DNA of 64,000 bases from DATMNI01 sp035570275 (GTDB lineage: Bacteria; Acidobacteriota; Terriglobia; Bryobacterales; Bryobacteraceae): NCBI GenBank assembly GCA_035570275.1, contig DATMNI010000063.1, positions 19,227 to 83,226 of the forward strand, given 5' to 3'. A model generated the notes under the pieces. It ran no database searches and was not told the DNA's origin. It saw nothing but the letters and a program-made list of their open reading frames with translations. Shown in pieces: positions 16,667 to 27,400 of this stretch. The stretch's first letter is position 1. Every line of letters begins with the position of its first letter. A program made the position numbers and the translations under genes.

Positions 16667-19600
16667 CTACTTCGCTTTCCAATCCGGCAGGCGGCCCGGC
16701 GTAGGCGGAGCCCCGGCGGCATCGAGCTGCTTTTCCAGCGCTTTGATATCCGTCTCCACCAGTTTGCGCAGCTTCGGAATCTCGGCGGCCAGACCGTCCG
16801 ATGCGATTTGATACTGCTCCATGGCCGTCTTGGTCGGCCGTCCCGTGGTGCCGCGCGTTGGCGATTGGGCGGCCTGCATGTGCTCCGATATCGACGCGGG
16901 GGAGCCCTCGTTGTGCGACCGGATGATGCGGTCGCCCGTCAGCGCCACGTTGATCTCGCCCAAAGCCTTCTCAATCTTTAGGGCTTCCTCGCGCAGTTTG
17001 AACGGCAGCGTGGGGGTGGCGTCAATGGCGCGGCGAATCGCGGTGATGCGGGTTTCAGCTTCGCTGACCGTCTGCTCGGTCGCCGTCAGCGCCTTCTGCA
17101 GCCTGGCCAGTTTGTCCTGGAAATCGGCCATGGCCTGGCGGTCGGCGTTGGTGGACGGGCCTTCGCCCACTACATCGAACGTCTGCGACCCGGCCAGCGG
17201 CGTGACTACGCCTTCCACGCGCTTGGCCAGTGTGACGGTGTACTTGCCGGGCACCACCAGGGCGCCCTGGCCGCCGCCGCGTCCACCAAACGCGGCCAGT
17301 TCCTCATCGCCGCCACCGGCCGGGTCACCGCCGGCCGGACCGCCCGCGCCGCCGCCACCGCCCGCTCCGCCACGTCCACCGCCCGCTCCCCCGCGTCCAC
17401 CGCCACCGCCAGCAAAGCCTCCGCCGCCACCTCCCTGCGGAGCCGCCGGCGCCAGGGCGGCACTCTGCATGCGCAGGTCCCACGTGAAGCGATGAACCCC
17501 GCGGGCGGCCGGCTCTTCCAGGCGACGCACCACCTTGCCGGATGCATCCGCGATGGTGGCGAGAATGGCCGGCGGCTCCTCCTCGGCCTCGGCGCGCAGT
17601 TCTTCCGGCTTCGGGTACGGCGGAGTTGCGCCGCCCTGGATGGCGGCGCGTTCCCGGCGTTGGCGCTCGGTGCGCCGGTTGGTGTAGCCGTCTTTCAAGT
17701 TGTAAGTTATAGACGCGCCCACCGGCGGATTGGGCGCCGTGAAATAATTGGTCCCCAAATCGCCGCCGCGGTTTTGCGGCAGGTAAGAAAGCGCCGTCTT
17801 CACCGGGAACAGCGCGCTTTCCTTCTGCATCGTCTCCGCCGTAGCCACGCGCAGCGGGCTGTAATCGTCCAGCACGTAGATGCTGCGCCCGAAGGTTCCG
17901 ATCACCAGGTCGTCGGTCTGTTTGGCGATCGCCAGGTCGCGCACCATGATGGTCGGCAGCCCCACGTTGAGCTTGATCCACTTCTCACCGCCGATCTGCG
18001 TGAAATAAAGCCCGAACTCCGTGCCCGCGAACAACAGCTTCGGGTTGACGTGGTCTTCGGCGATGGCGTACACGCCGCCGGTCTCGGGCAGATTCCCGGA
18101 AATGTTCACCCAGTTTTTGCCCTTGTCGGAACTCTTGATCAGGTATGGCTTGAAGTCGCCGTTCTGGTGGTTCTCATAAGCCACATAGACCACGCCCGCT
18201 TCGTATTGCGATGCCAGGATGCGCTGCACGTAGGCGTCCTCGGGCACGCCGGCCGGCTTTTCGATCTTGCGCCAGTTCTTGCCGCCGTCTTCGGTCACCT
18301 GCACCAGCCCGTCGTCGGTGCCCGCGTAAATCAGCCCTTCCTGCTTGGGCGATTCGGCCAGCGCGGAGATGTTGTCGTAGAGCGCCGTGGAGACGTTCTT
18401 CTGAATGGCGTCGATGGACCAGACGCGCCCCATCAGCGGCAGTTGGTTGCGGTCCAGGTTGCGCGTAAGATCGGGACTGATCGGCCGCCAGCTATCGCCG
18501 CGGTCGTCGCTGCGGTAAAGCCGCTGCGCGCCGAAATAGAGCCGCGTGTTGGAGTGCGGGCTGACGATCAGCGGCGTGTCCCAGTTCCAGCGCATGGCGG
18601 GGTCGCCCTTGACCGGCTGCGGCTGGATGGACACCCGCTCGCCGGTGCGTTTGTCGAACCGCACCATGTTGCCGTTCTGCATGTTGGCGTAGATGGTGTT
18701 GGGGTCCTTCGGGTCCACCCGCGAATAGAACCCGTCGCCTCCCATTGTGACGAAGCAATCGGCATTCGTCATCACGGTGTTTTTGGTGCGGGCCGGGCAG
18801 CCGAAACTGTTGTTGTCCTGGGTGCCGCCGTAGACGTGGTAGAACGGCCCGCTCTCATCCACCGCCACATCGTACATCTGCGCCGTGGGCAGGTTGGACT
18901 TGAAAATCCACGTGGCCGCGCGGTCGAAGCTTTCGTACAGTCCGCCGTCGCAGCCTACCAGGTAGTGATTGTTATTCTTCGGGTCCACCCAGATATCGTG
19001 GTTGTCCACGTGTTTGTTGCGCGTGCCGAGCGCGCTGAGGGTGCGGCCGCCATCGTCGGACACCATGATGTTCACGCTCTGGATGTAGATGCGGTCGGCG
19101 TTGGCCGGGTCCACCTGCACCTTGGCGTAGTATTGGCCCTGCGTGTCCGTGGTGTTGCGCCGCTCCCAGGTGACGCCGTTGTCGGTGGAGCGGAACAGGC
19201 CGCCGCGGCCCTCCGGCGCCTCCACCATGGCGTAGATCATACTCGGATTGGAGGGCGCGTAGTTCATGCCGATGCGGCCCAGTTCGCCCGCAGGGATGCC
19301 GCCCGCCACCTTGCTCCACGTCTTGCCGGCGTCGATGCTGCGCCAGATGGCGCTCTCTGGACCGCCGTGGATCATGCCGAAGTAGCGCCGCTGCCGCTGG
19401 TGCGTGGCGGCGAGCAGGATATCGGGATTCTTCGGGTCCATAATCGCGTCGGAGCAGCCGGTGTAGTCGCCGGTCTTGATGAGGCTGCCCGACCAGGTCT
19501 TTCCGCCGTCGGTGGTCTTATACAGGCCGCGCTCGCCGCCGCCCTTCCATAAAGGGCCGGGCGCCGCCACGTAGACCACGTTGGAATCGCGCGGGTCCAC

Positions 19601-20083
19601 GATGATGCGGGCGATATGCTCGGTCTTCTTGAGTCCGACGTTGCGCCAGGTGCGGCCGCCATCTTCGCTGCGGTAGACGCCATCGCCATACGACACGCTG
19701 CGCTGGTTGTTGTTCTCTCCCGTGCCCAGCCACACGATCGACGGGTTCCTGGGGTCGATCGTGATGGTGCCGATGGAATACGAACCGTAGTTGTCGAAGA
19801 CCGGGGTCCAGGTGGTGCCGTTGTTGTAAGTCAGCCAGACGCCGCCGGAGGCTTCGGCGATCAGATAGTGGTTGGTATCGTCGGGGAAGACCGCGATCTG
19901 CGATACGCGGCCGGAGACGAAGGCCGGACCGATATTGCGCGCACGCAAGCTGTCGAAGGTCCCGGCGTTGATGGGCTCATCGGAGCCGCCGCGGCCGCCG
20001 CGACCGGACCCCGCGGGTGGCCCGGCTTCGTCCTGCGCGAGGGCCACGAGAGAAAGACACAAAAGGAGCGGAAAAAACCTCAT
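16667..20083 (-). CDS. VPS10/sortilin-like secreted beta-propeller protein
   Basis: 1138 residues with a signal peptide (MRFFPLLLCLSLVALAQ). Residues about 45-720 carry many BNR/Asp-box repeats of the sortilin ten-bladed propeller, e.g. GVYRSEDGGRTWRNVGL, GLYKTTDGGKTWSG, AIWRSIDAGKTWSKV and GLFRSTDNGVTWERR. After a linker comes a C-terminal part with a glycine-dominated low-complexity stretch (about residues 884-933) and a predicted helical tail (KLARLQKALTATEQTVSEAE). Such proteins are common in acidobacteria, some annotated as glycosyl hydrolases, but no catalytic residues can be assigned here. Probably cell-surface or periplasmic binding. Stands alone in its transcription unit. Confidence 0.88.
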   Translation of the reverse strand: MRFFPLLLCLSLVALAQDEAGPPAGSGRGGRGGSDEPINAGTFDSLRARNIGPAFVSGRVSQIAVFPDDTNHYLIAEASGGVWLTYNNGTTWTPVFDNYGSYSIGTITIDPRNPSIVWLGTGENNNQRSVSYGDGVYRSEDGGRTWRNVGLKKTEHIARIIVDPRDSNVVYVAAPGPLWKGGGERGLYKTTDGGKTWSGSLIKTGDYTGCSDAIMDPKNPDILLAATHQRQRRYFGMIHGGPESAIWRSIDAGKTWSKVAGGIPAGELGRIGMNYAPSNPSMIYAMVEAPEGRGGLFRSTDNGVTWERRNTTDTQGQYYAKVQVDPANADRIYIQSVNIMVSDDGGRTLSALGTRNKHVDNHDIWVDPKNNNHYLVGCDGGLYESFDRAATWIFKSNLPTAQMYDVAVDESGPFYHVYGGTQDNNSFGCPARTKNTVMTNADCFVTMGGDGFYSRVDPKDPNTIYANMQNGNMVRFDKRTGERVSIQPQPVKGDPAMRWNWDTPLIVSPHSNTRLYFGAQRLYRSDDRGDSWRPISPDLTRNLDRNQLPLMGRVWSIDAIQKNVSTALYDNISALAESPKQEGLIYAGTDDGLVQVTEDGGKNWRKIEKPAGVPEDAYVQRILASQYEAGVVYVAYENHQNGDFKPYLIKSSDKGKNWVNISGNLPETGGVYAIAEDHVNPKLLFAGTEFGLYFTQIGGEKWIKLNVGLPTIMVRDLAIAKQTDDLVIGTFGRSIYVLDDYSPLRVATAETMQKESALFPVKTALSYLPQNRGGDLGTNYFTAPNPPVGASITYNLKDGYTNRRTERQRRERAAIQGGATPPYPKPEELRAEAEEEPPAILATIADASGKVVRRLEEPAARGVHRFTWDLRMQSAALAPAAPQGGGGGGFAGGGGGRGGAGGGRGGAGGGGGAGGPAGGDPAGGGDEELAAFGGRGGGQGALVVPGKYTVTLAKRVEGVVTPLAGSQTFDVVGEGPSTNADRQAMADFQDKLARLQKALTATEQTVSEAETRITAIRRAIDATPTLPFKLREEALKIEKALGEINVALTGDRIIRSHNEGSPASISEHMQAAQSPTRGTTGRPTKTAMEQYQIASDGLAAEIPKLRKLVETDIKALEKQLDAAGAPPTPGRLPDWKAK

Positions 20084-20103
20084 GCCGCGAAGTATAACTC
20101 TCC

Positions 20104-20158
20104 TGTGGGGCAGGTTGTTAGGGGCACCCTCTGGGTCCGGCGGATTGGCAATCCGCCT
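20104..20158. repeat. REP-like repeat, family R (copy 2, interrupted)
   Basis: GTGGGGCAGGTTGTTA is followed, after an unrelated 19-base insert, by GGCGGATTGGCAATCCGCC. The second palindrome is perfect; the first has only its left arm. Lies between two minus-strand genes. Confidence 0.7.
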
Positions 20159-20178
20159 CTTGTAGTCCGCCTTCCGCG

Positions 20179-20952
20179 TCAGTTCTCCACCGGCACCCTT
20201 TCGGCGTGGTCAACGACGATCACGTCCATCGGCCGCTTCTGAGGTTTGAGCGTGAGCCCAAGCTGGTTTTGGACGGCGCTGAAAATCGTAGGCCCGCCTC
20301 CCCCATTGGCGGGGGCATCGGAGGCGGGCGCCCCCAGTTGGCCGGTCTCGGGCACCCACTCGAGCTTTACTTCGTAATATCCCTTCAACTCCGTCATGTC
20401 TAAAATGGGCTCCCGGAGGTAACGTGAGAGCACGGTAGTCAACATCTGCATCGATACCCGATTGGACACGATCGCGCCGATGAAAAACTTGTTGCCGGAA
20501 GCGTCCGTGCCCTCCTGCGCCTGGCGCAGTTTCGAGCCATTCTTTCCCACTTCCAGAGCCAGGAACGAGAGCACTTTCTGTTCGCGATGCCAGGCGAACT
20601 GGAAGCGCTCCTTCAGCAGGGTCTGCAGCATCAGCAGTAGCTGATCGGTGGGCGTGTCGGGCGGCGCCTTCGCAAGGATGTCGAAGCGCACCATCTTGTT
20701 GCGGATCCAGTCCGGCCCCGCGATCTGGTCGTCATTGGTGATTGCGAAGGCGAACCGGAGGATATCGGCCAGGGTGACGTTGGTCATCGCGAGTTCACCA
20801 TGCCGGATGGTTCCCAGATTGGCACGATAAGTGTCGGCCCCTGGCGTGAGCTGGACCGGTTTGAGCGACGCCACATCGAAGGATGGCGATTGAGCGCCGG
20901 CCGGGGGCGCACAGAGAAGGACGAGTGTTGCAGGCAAGCCGCGAAACCGCAT
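20179..20952 (-). CDS. TIGR03435 family soil-associated secreted protein
   Basis: 257 residues with a signal peptide (LVLLCAPPAGAQ). The body has the hallmarks of the TIGR03435 family known from Solibacter and relatives: PSFDVASLKPV at the mature N-terminus, MTNVTLADILRFAF, ILAKAPPDTPTDQLLLMLQT, LLKERFQFAWHREQK, then LTELKGYYEV-like DMTELKGYYEVKLEWVPE and the C-terminal GLTLKPQKRPMDVIVVDHAERVPVEN. Function unknown; in other genomes these genes often sit with BlaR1/BlaI-type regulators. A TACTA-N6-TAGTA palindrome overlaps its start codon. Divergent from an Oar-like gene. Confidence 0.92.
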   Translation of the reverse strand: MRFRGLPATLVLLCAPPAGAQSPSFDVASLKPVQLTPGADTYRANLGTIRHGELAMTNVTLADILRFAFAITNDDQIAGPDWIRNKMVRFDILAKAPPDTPTDQLLLMLQTLLKERFQFAWHREQKVLSFLALEVGKNGSKLRQAQEGTDASGNKFFIGAIVSNRVSMQMLTTVLSRYLREPILDMTELKGYYEVKLEWVPETGQLGAPASDAPANGGGGPTIFSAVQNQLGLTLKPQKRPMDVIVVDHAERVPVEN

Positions 20953-20968
20953 ACTAAATAAATAGTAT
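20951..20968. promoter_or_regulatory. palindrome resembling a BlaI/MecI-type operator
   Basis: ATACTA-aataaa-TAGTAT is a perfect 6+6 palindrome overlapping the ATG (20950-20952) of the TIGR03435 gene and lying in the 169-base divergent gap to an Oar-like gene. The half-sites TACTA/TAGTA and the 6-base gap match the arrangement of the staphylococcal mec/bla operators. No BlaI gene is in the window. Confidence 0.4.
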
Positions 20969-21121
20969 TAATTGAGCAGTATGTCAACCGCTTATGGCCA
21001 GTACTACGCTGGCCCCCAAACGACCCATAACCATCCCGCACTCGCACGGGAGTTTTTCATCTCGAATTCACGAAAATGTGATGTAGACTCGATATCATTT
21101 CCCCTAGTCTCGGAGGTTTTC

Positions 21122-24100
21122 ATGCACCTGAAAGTCGCTTCACTCCTGGTGTTTCTTTCGGCTTCGGCATTCCCGCAAGCTGCCGGCGGTTTAGCGGCGA
21201 TCTCTGGCGTCGTCCGGGATGCCACCGGCTCGTCCGTCCCCAACGCCAAGGTTGTGGTTTCGAACGAAACCAACGGCGTCACCCGAAACCTAACCACGAA
21301 CGAAGCGGGGCTGTTCACGGCCCCGGCATTAGTCCCGGCCGCCGGCTACAGAGTCTCGTTGACGGCCGCTGGCTTCGCGGCGTACGAAGCCAAAGACATG
21401 GTTCTCAGCGTGGGTCAAAATCTTGACCTGAACATCCGGCTGAGCGTGGAACAGGCTAATACCCAGGTGGAAGTAACCGGTACGGCTCCGCTGGTGGAAG
21501 ACACCAAGACCGACCTCTCCCAGGTAGTGGATTCGCGGCAGATTATGGAACTGCCGATCAACGGCCGCCGCGTCGATTCCTTCGTGCTTCTCACCCCGGG
21601 CGTAACCGACGATGGCACCTTCGGCCTGCTGACTTTCCGCGGCGTGGCGGGCCACAATTCCTTTCTGATCGACGGCAATGACGCCACCGAGCAGTTCTAC
21701 AACGAAAACGCCGGCCGGACCCGCATCGCCTCGCAGATCTCGGCCGATGCCGTGGAAGAATTCCAGGTGGTTTCGGTCAACTATTCGGCCGAGTACGGCC
21801 GCGCCATGGGCGGCGTGGTCAACACGGTTACCAAGAGCGGCAGCAACGCCCTTCACGGCACGGCCTATTGGTTCTTCCGCAACCGCACGCTCAACGCGCG
21901 CGACCCGTTTGCCGCTTTCAACCCGCATGAGTACCGCCACCAGACAGGCGCCACCATCGGCGGGCCCATCAAGAAGGGCAAGCTGTTCTATCTGGTGAAT
22001 GTGGACGTCACACGCCGCAATTTTCCGATGGTGGACAGTCTGAACGTGCCGGCGGCCGTGAATGCGGCCACCCAGACCTTCATCGGCTGCGGCGTGGCCA
22101 GCGGCGGGCAACCGGCCGCGACGCCGGCGCAATGCGCCGCCATCAATCAACTCCTGCCGCGTTTCTACGGGCTGATCCCGCGCACGCTGGCCCAGGAGCT
22201 TTACTTCGGCAAGCTGGACTACCACCTGTCGGAGCACAACAGCTTCAGCGCCAGCCTCAACTACCTGCACTCGGTTTCGCCCAACGGAATCCAGACGGGC
22301 GCCACATCCACCAGCGGTTCGGCGATCAACAGCAACGGCGACGATGCGGTTCGCGTGCGCAACGGCAGGTTCACCTGGACGGCGATTCCGAAATCCAACT
22401 TCGTGAATGAGTTTCGCTGGGGCTGGTCTACCGACCGGCAGGGCGACACCTTCGACCAGAGCGAATTGGGCCAAGGCCTGGGGTTTCTCCAAGTCTCGAT
22501 CAACGGCGCCACCATGGGGCCGGCCAATTATCTGCCCCGTGTGGAGCCCAGCGAGCAGCGCTTCCAATTCGTGGACAACGCGTCCTGGACCAAGGGCAAA
22601 CACATTGTGAAATTCGGCGCCGATATCGCCAGCACCGAGGACTACAGCTATTTCATCAGTAACTACTACGGCGGCTACACCTACCAGACGGTGAATGCGT
22701 TCGCGCTGGACTACAGCGGGAATTCGACTGGCGCCAAGAACTGGCAGCGCTATGTGCAGACCTTCGGCCAGCCGGTGGTGGATGCCACCATTAAGGATTA
22801 CGGTTTCTATCTGGAGGACCAGTGGCGCGCCACACCCAGGCTCACGGTCAACGCCGGCCTGCGGTACGAGTATGCCCAGCTTCCGCAGCCCGCCATCATC
22901 AATCGGGATTATCCGCAGACCGGGCACATCCCCACCGGCAATCTGAACCTGGGGCCCCGCCTGGGCCTCGCCTACCGGCTGGATGACAACACGGTCCTGC
23001 GGGCAGGTTATGGCATGTTCCACGCGCGCTTCATCGGGTCCCTGATCGACAATTTGTACTCGGGAAACGGGGTGTTCCAGACGGCGATCACGCTGAACAA
23101 CACCAGCGCGCCGCAGGTGGCCGCCGGTCCGGTCTTCCCCAATGTGCTGGCCGCGGCGCCCACCGGCGCCAGCATCTCCGCCTCCAGCATCCAGTTCATG
23201 GACCCGCACTCCCGCACGCCCTATTCGGAGCAGGCCACCTTCGCGGTGGAGCGCCAATTGGGCCGCGATCTGGCGCTGACCGCTTCCTACATCTGGAGCC
23301 GCGGCGTGCAGCTTATGGCGGTGCGCGACCTCAACCTGCCGCCGCTCAGTTCCACCAACTTCACCTACTCGATTGTGGACGCGAACGGCAGCCCCACCGG
23401 CAGCTACACCACCCCGATGTATCTCGGCGCCACGCGGCCGGACGCGCGTTATGGGGCCATCTACCAGGATGAAAACGGCGTCAACAGCTACTACAACGCC
23501 CTGGCCATCCAGGCGCGCAAGCGCTTCTCGCACGGCTTCTGGGCCGACGTTTCCTATACGTGGGCGCATGAAATCGACGATGGCCAAAGCAATGGCTCGG
23601 GAGCGCTGTTCTTCAACAGCGCCAACAACTGGCTTTACAATGGCAACTACAAGGCCGACAAAGGAAGCGGGGCGCTGGATCAGCGGCACCGTCTGGCGAT
23701 CTCGTGGATCTGGCAGCCCACCATCACCCACCGTTCCGGGGCGTTTTTCAAGTACGTGGTGAACAACTGGCAGCTTTCGAGCAGTACCTTCATGTACAGC
23801 GGCCGGCCGACTACGCTCACGGTGCGCGTCACGGACACGCCAGTGACCGGGATGTTCTCCAATTTCAACCTGGATGGCTCGGGCCTGAACGGCCGTGCGC
23901 CGTTCCTGCCCATCGACAGCTTCTATACGCCGCAGCGTTATAAGAGCGACGCGCGCATCAGCAAAATCATCCCCTTCGGCGAAAAGACCCGGCTGCTGCT
24001 GAACTTCGAAGTGTTTAACATCAGCAACAGTTGGGCAGCCACGGGCTTCACCAGCAGCCAGGCCTATTCGGAAGCTAAGGGCGTGATCACGGCCACGCCG

Positions 24101-24190
24101 CAGAACATCGGCATCCCCGGCTCCGATGGCGGCTTCCCCGACGGCACGCAGGCGCGGCGGGCCCAAGTGGGCGCCAGGTTGGTCTGGTAA
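21122..24190 (+). CDS. Oar-like outer-membrane protein, tandem copy 1
   Basis: 1022 residues from the ATG at 21122, chosen because a strong ribosome-binding site (CGGAGG) precedes it and it begins a signal peptide (MHLKVASLLVFLSASAFPQ); the open frame extends 50 codons upstream without export features. Carboxypeptidase-regulatory-like domain (about 20-105; SGVVRDATGSSVPNAKVVVS), plug (ELPINGRRVDSFVLLTPGV, then FLIDGNDATEQFYNENAGRT and GGVVNTVTKSGSNALHGTAY), and barrel ending in RRAQVGARLVW. It is closely similar in order and sequence to the next gene. Putative polymer or glycan uptake; ligand unknown. Confidence 0.9.
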   Translation: MHLKVASLLVFLSASAFPQAAGGLAAISGVVRDATGSSVPNAKVVVSNETNGVTRNLTTNEAGLFTAPALVPAAGYRVSLTAAGFAAYEAKDMVLSVGQNLDLNIRLSVEQANTQVEVTGTAPLVEDTKTDLSQVVDSRQIMELPINGRRVDSFVLLTPGVTDDGTFGLLTFRGVAGHNSFLIDGNDATEQFYNENAGRTRIASQISADAVEEFQVVSVNYSAEYGRAMGGVVNTVTKSGSNALHGTAYWFFRNRTLNARDPFAAFNPHEYRHQTGATIGGPIKKGKLFYLVNVDVTRRNFPMVDSLNVPAAVNAATQTFIGCGVASGGQPAATPAQCAAINQLLPRFYGLIPRTLAQELYFGKLDYHLSEHNSFSASLNYLHSVSPNGIQTGATSTSGSAINSNGDDAVRVRNGRFTWTAIPKSNFVNEFRWGWSTDRQGDTFDQSELGQGLGFLQVSINGATMGPANYLPRVEPSEQRFQFVDNASWTKGKHIVKFGADIASTEDYSYFISNYYGGYTYQTVNAFALDYSGNSTGAKNWQRYVQTFGQPVVDATIKDYGFYLEDQWRATPRLTVNAGLRYEYAQLPQPAIINRDYPQTGHIPTGNLNLGPRLGLAYRLDDNTVLRAGYGMFHARFIGSLIDNLYSGNGVFQTAITLNNTSAPQVAAGPVFPNVLAAAPTGASISASSIQFMDPHSRTPYSEQATFAVERQLGRDLALTASYIWSRGVQLMAVRDLNLPPLSSTNFTYSIVDANGSPTGSYTTPMYLGATRPDARYGAIYQDENGVNSYYNALAIQARKRFSHGFWADVSYTWAHEIDDGQSNGSGALFFNSANNWLYNGNYKADKGSGALDQRHRLAISWIWQPTITHRSGAFFKYVVNNWQLSSSTFMYSGRPTTLTVRVTDTPVTGMFSNFNLDGSGLNGRAPFLPIDSFYTPQRYKSDARISKIIPFGEKTRLLLNFEVFNISNSWAATGFTSSQAYSEAKGVITATPQNIGIPGSDGGFPDGTQARRAQVGARLVW

Positions 24191-24200
24191 CGCGGCCGGG

Positions 24201-24276
24201 GCGCCAGGTAGAAGGCGCCAGGTAGAAGGCAGAAGGTACAAGGCAAAAGTCAGGAGACAGGAGTCAGGAGACAGAA
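24201..24276. repeat. purine-rich AGAAGGC/GTCAGGA array
   Basis: Short tandem units: GCGCCAGGTAGAAG twice, AGAAGGC-type 7-mers, then GTCAGGAGACAGGA-type units. Lies in the gap between the two tandem Oar-like genes; the rest of that gap (24277-24437) shows no gene. Confidence 0.75.
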
Positions 24277-24437
24277 TGAAAACCGGCGTCCGCGCGCGGG
24301 CCTTCTGACTTCTGCCTGCCACCGCAGGTTGCCGCTCGTATTAACCTTTTTCACTCCCTTAATCATCGAAGTGAAATAGGATTTCTGTTATCCTTGAGGG
24401 CATAGGGGCTTGACAGTTTTTAGCGAGGTAAGAGTCT

Positions 24438-27400
24438 ATGAAGAAAACAATAGCCGTAGTTGTGTTTTCACTCGCGTGTGCCGCGAGTTCATTCGCCCAG
24501 GCGGTGGCCGGCTTAGGGGCGGTTGCCGGCACCGTCCGTGACGCGTCCGGCGCCGTCGTTCCCGGCGCCACCGTCGTCGTTTCCAACGAGGGCAAGGGCA
24601 TCAAACGCAACTTGCAGACCACCGACGCCGGTGTCTTCTCGGCAGCCGCGTTGACGCCGGCGGATGGCTATAGCGTCACCGTGAGCAAACAAGGTTTCGA
24701 CCAATGGGAAATCAAGGCGTTTGCGGTCACGGTTGGCCAGACCGTGGATTTCAAGATCACCATGCAGATTGGGTCCGCCACCACGAAAGTCGACGTCACC
24801 GCCGAAGCACCGATGGTGGAAGACACCAAGAGCGGCGTTACCTCAACCGTAGGGCATGACCAGATTGAGAACCTGCCGATCAACGGCCGGCGCGTGGACT
24901 CGTTCGTGCTTCTGACCCCCGCCGTAACCAACGATGGCGAGTTCGGCCTCATCTCCTTCCGCGGCATCGCCATGGGCAACTCGTTCCTGACCGATGGCAA
25001 CGACACTACCGAGAGTTTTTACAACGAAAACGCCGGCCGCACGCGCATCGGCAGCCAGATTTCGCAGGACGCGGTGCAGGAATTCCAGGTGCTTTCCAAC
25101 GGCTTCTCGGCGGAGTTCGGCCGGGCCATGGGCGGCGTGATCAACACGGTCACCAGGAGCGGCCAGAACGATACTCACGGCACCGGCTACTGGTTTTTCC
25201 GCAACCGCACGCTGGAGGCCACCGACCGCTACGCCAATGGTTACAACCTGCCGGAATGGCGGCATACCGCGGGCGGGTCGTTGGGCGGCGCGCTGAAGAA
25301 GGACAAGCTCTTCTACTTTGTGAATTTCGATTTCACCGACCGCAGTTTCCCGGCCCTGAACCGCATCGTCAACAGTTCGCTCTCCGATGCCACCGGCAAC
25401 TTCATTCCGGCATCGAACTGCGCCATTGGCGGAACCACGGGCGCCACGGCCGGGCAGTGCACCGCCGCCATCAATTTCATCCAGCAGCAGATGAACGTGC
25501 TGGTGCCCCGAACTTACAAGCAGGACGAGGGTTTTGCCAAGCTGGACTGGCACGCCAACGACCGCAATACCATCAGCGTCGATATGAACGTGATGCACTG
25601 GCGCTCGCCGCACGGCATCCAGACCCAGGCCGTGCTCACCGGCGGCGCCGCCCTCGGCAACAACGGCAATTCCACCGTGGAAGACCGCTACGGCAAGGCA
25701 TCCTGGACCGCGGTGGCGACTCCCAATTCGGTCAACGAATTGCGCTTCGGCTGGTTTAAGGACCGTCTCTCCGATCCCGGCGCTTCCGATCTTTTCCCGG
25801 CGGCGACCGGACCAACCTATATCACGGTTGCCGGCTCCACCGTGGGCGCCGCGCAGGCTTACCCACGCACCTATCCCAGCGAAAACCGCTACCAGATTGT
25901 GGAGAACTATAGCTGGACCCACGGGGCGCACTCGGCCAAATTCGGCGTCGACTACCAAACCACGCAGGACTGGATGAACCAACTCTTCAACGAGTTCGGC
26001 GGCTACAGCTACTCAAACCTCACCAACTTTGCCCGGGACTTCAGCGGCAACACCACTGGCGTCAAGAGCTACTCCACCTTCACCCAGCAATTCGGAAATC
26101 CCATCCAGAACATCCGCACCAGCGACATCAACTTCTACGCGCAGGATACCTGGAAGCTTAACAAGCACCTGACTTTCAACTACGGTATCCGGTACGAGAA
26201 GACCTGGGTTCCGCAGCCCACTATTACCAATCCGGATTGGCCGCAGACGGGCCACATCCCCTCTCCCAACAAGGATTTCGCCCCGCGCGCCAGTCTGTCC
26301 TATGGGTTCAACGACCGCACCGTGGTCCGGGTTGGCTACGGCATCTTCTATGCCCGCCTGCACGGCAACATGCTGGACACCCTTTTCCTGGGCAATGGCA
26401 AGTATCAGACGGCCATTGCGCTCAACAATACCCAGGCCGGCGCGCCGGTTTTCAACGGCGTCCTCGCCAGCGCGACCGGTCTGCCCACCGGCGCAGTGTC
26501 GCTGAACGTGGCCGATCCGAACTTCCATGCCCCGTACACCCAGCAGGGCACTCTGGCCATCGACCACCAGTTGACTCGCGACCTGGCGATTACCGTGAGC
26601 TACATCTGGACCCGCGGCATCGGTCTCTACGTCCAACGCGACCTGAATCTCGGCCCCGCCACCTCGCAGGCTTATACGTACATCATTCAGGATGCCTCCG
26701 GCGCCAACGTGGGGACCTACACCACGCCGGTGTTTACCTTGCAAAACAAAGTGGATCCCCGCTACAGCAAGGTCCTGTCCATCGAAAACGGCGGCCAGTC
26801 CTGGTACAACGCCCTGGCGGTCCAGGTGATGAAGCGCATGTCGCACGGGCTGAGCGCGCAGTTGAACTACACCTGGTCTCACGCCATCGACGATGGCAAC
26901 GAAGAGGGCGCCAGCTACAACATCTCGAACACGTTCCTCAACTCCACGTTCAATGGCAACTATGCTCTCGACAAAGGCACCTCGTCGCTCGACCAGCGTC
27001 ATCGTGTGTCCATCAACTGGCTCTGGCAGCCCACGTTGACCACCAGCACCTCGGCCTTTGCCAGGTACTTCGTGAACGGCTGGGAACTTTCAGCCATCAC
27101 TACACTGGCTTCCGCTCACCCGGTGTCGGCCACTGTCAACTCCGCCAGCACCTCGCTGGGCGCCGAGTTCGCGGGCATTCAGTTAGCCAACAGCACTCTG
27201 AACGGCTCCGGGGGCTGGAACCGGGTGCCTTTCTTTCCGGTGGGCAGCCTCAATGTCGATCAGATCTACAACGTGGATGCCCGCATTACCCGCAAGCTTC
27301 CGATATCGGAACGCGTGAAAGCCAACCTGTCGTTTGAAGCCTTCAACGCGTTCAATACGATTCACAACACCGGCGTCCAGACCGCCGCCTACAACGTTTC

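Noticed and set aside
17492..19552. Long + strand frame opposite the VPS10-like gene
   Set aside because: Antisense shadow of a GC-rich gene: no signal, no motif, no ribosome-binding site.
21329..24322. Open minus-strand frame of nearly 1000 codons opposite an Oar-like gene
   Set aside because: Val/Gly/Arg-rich shadow; the + strand protein has clear family features and a good start.
24405..24437. TTGACA at 24411 as a -35 box for the second tandem Oar-like gene
   Set aside because: Only 20 bases before the start codon, leaving no room for a -10 box and leader.
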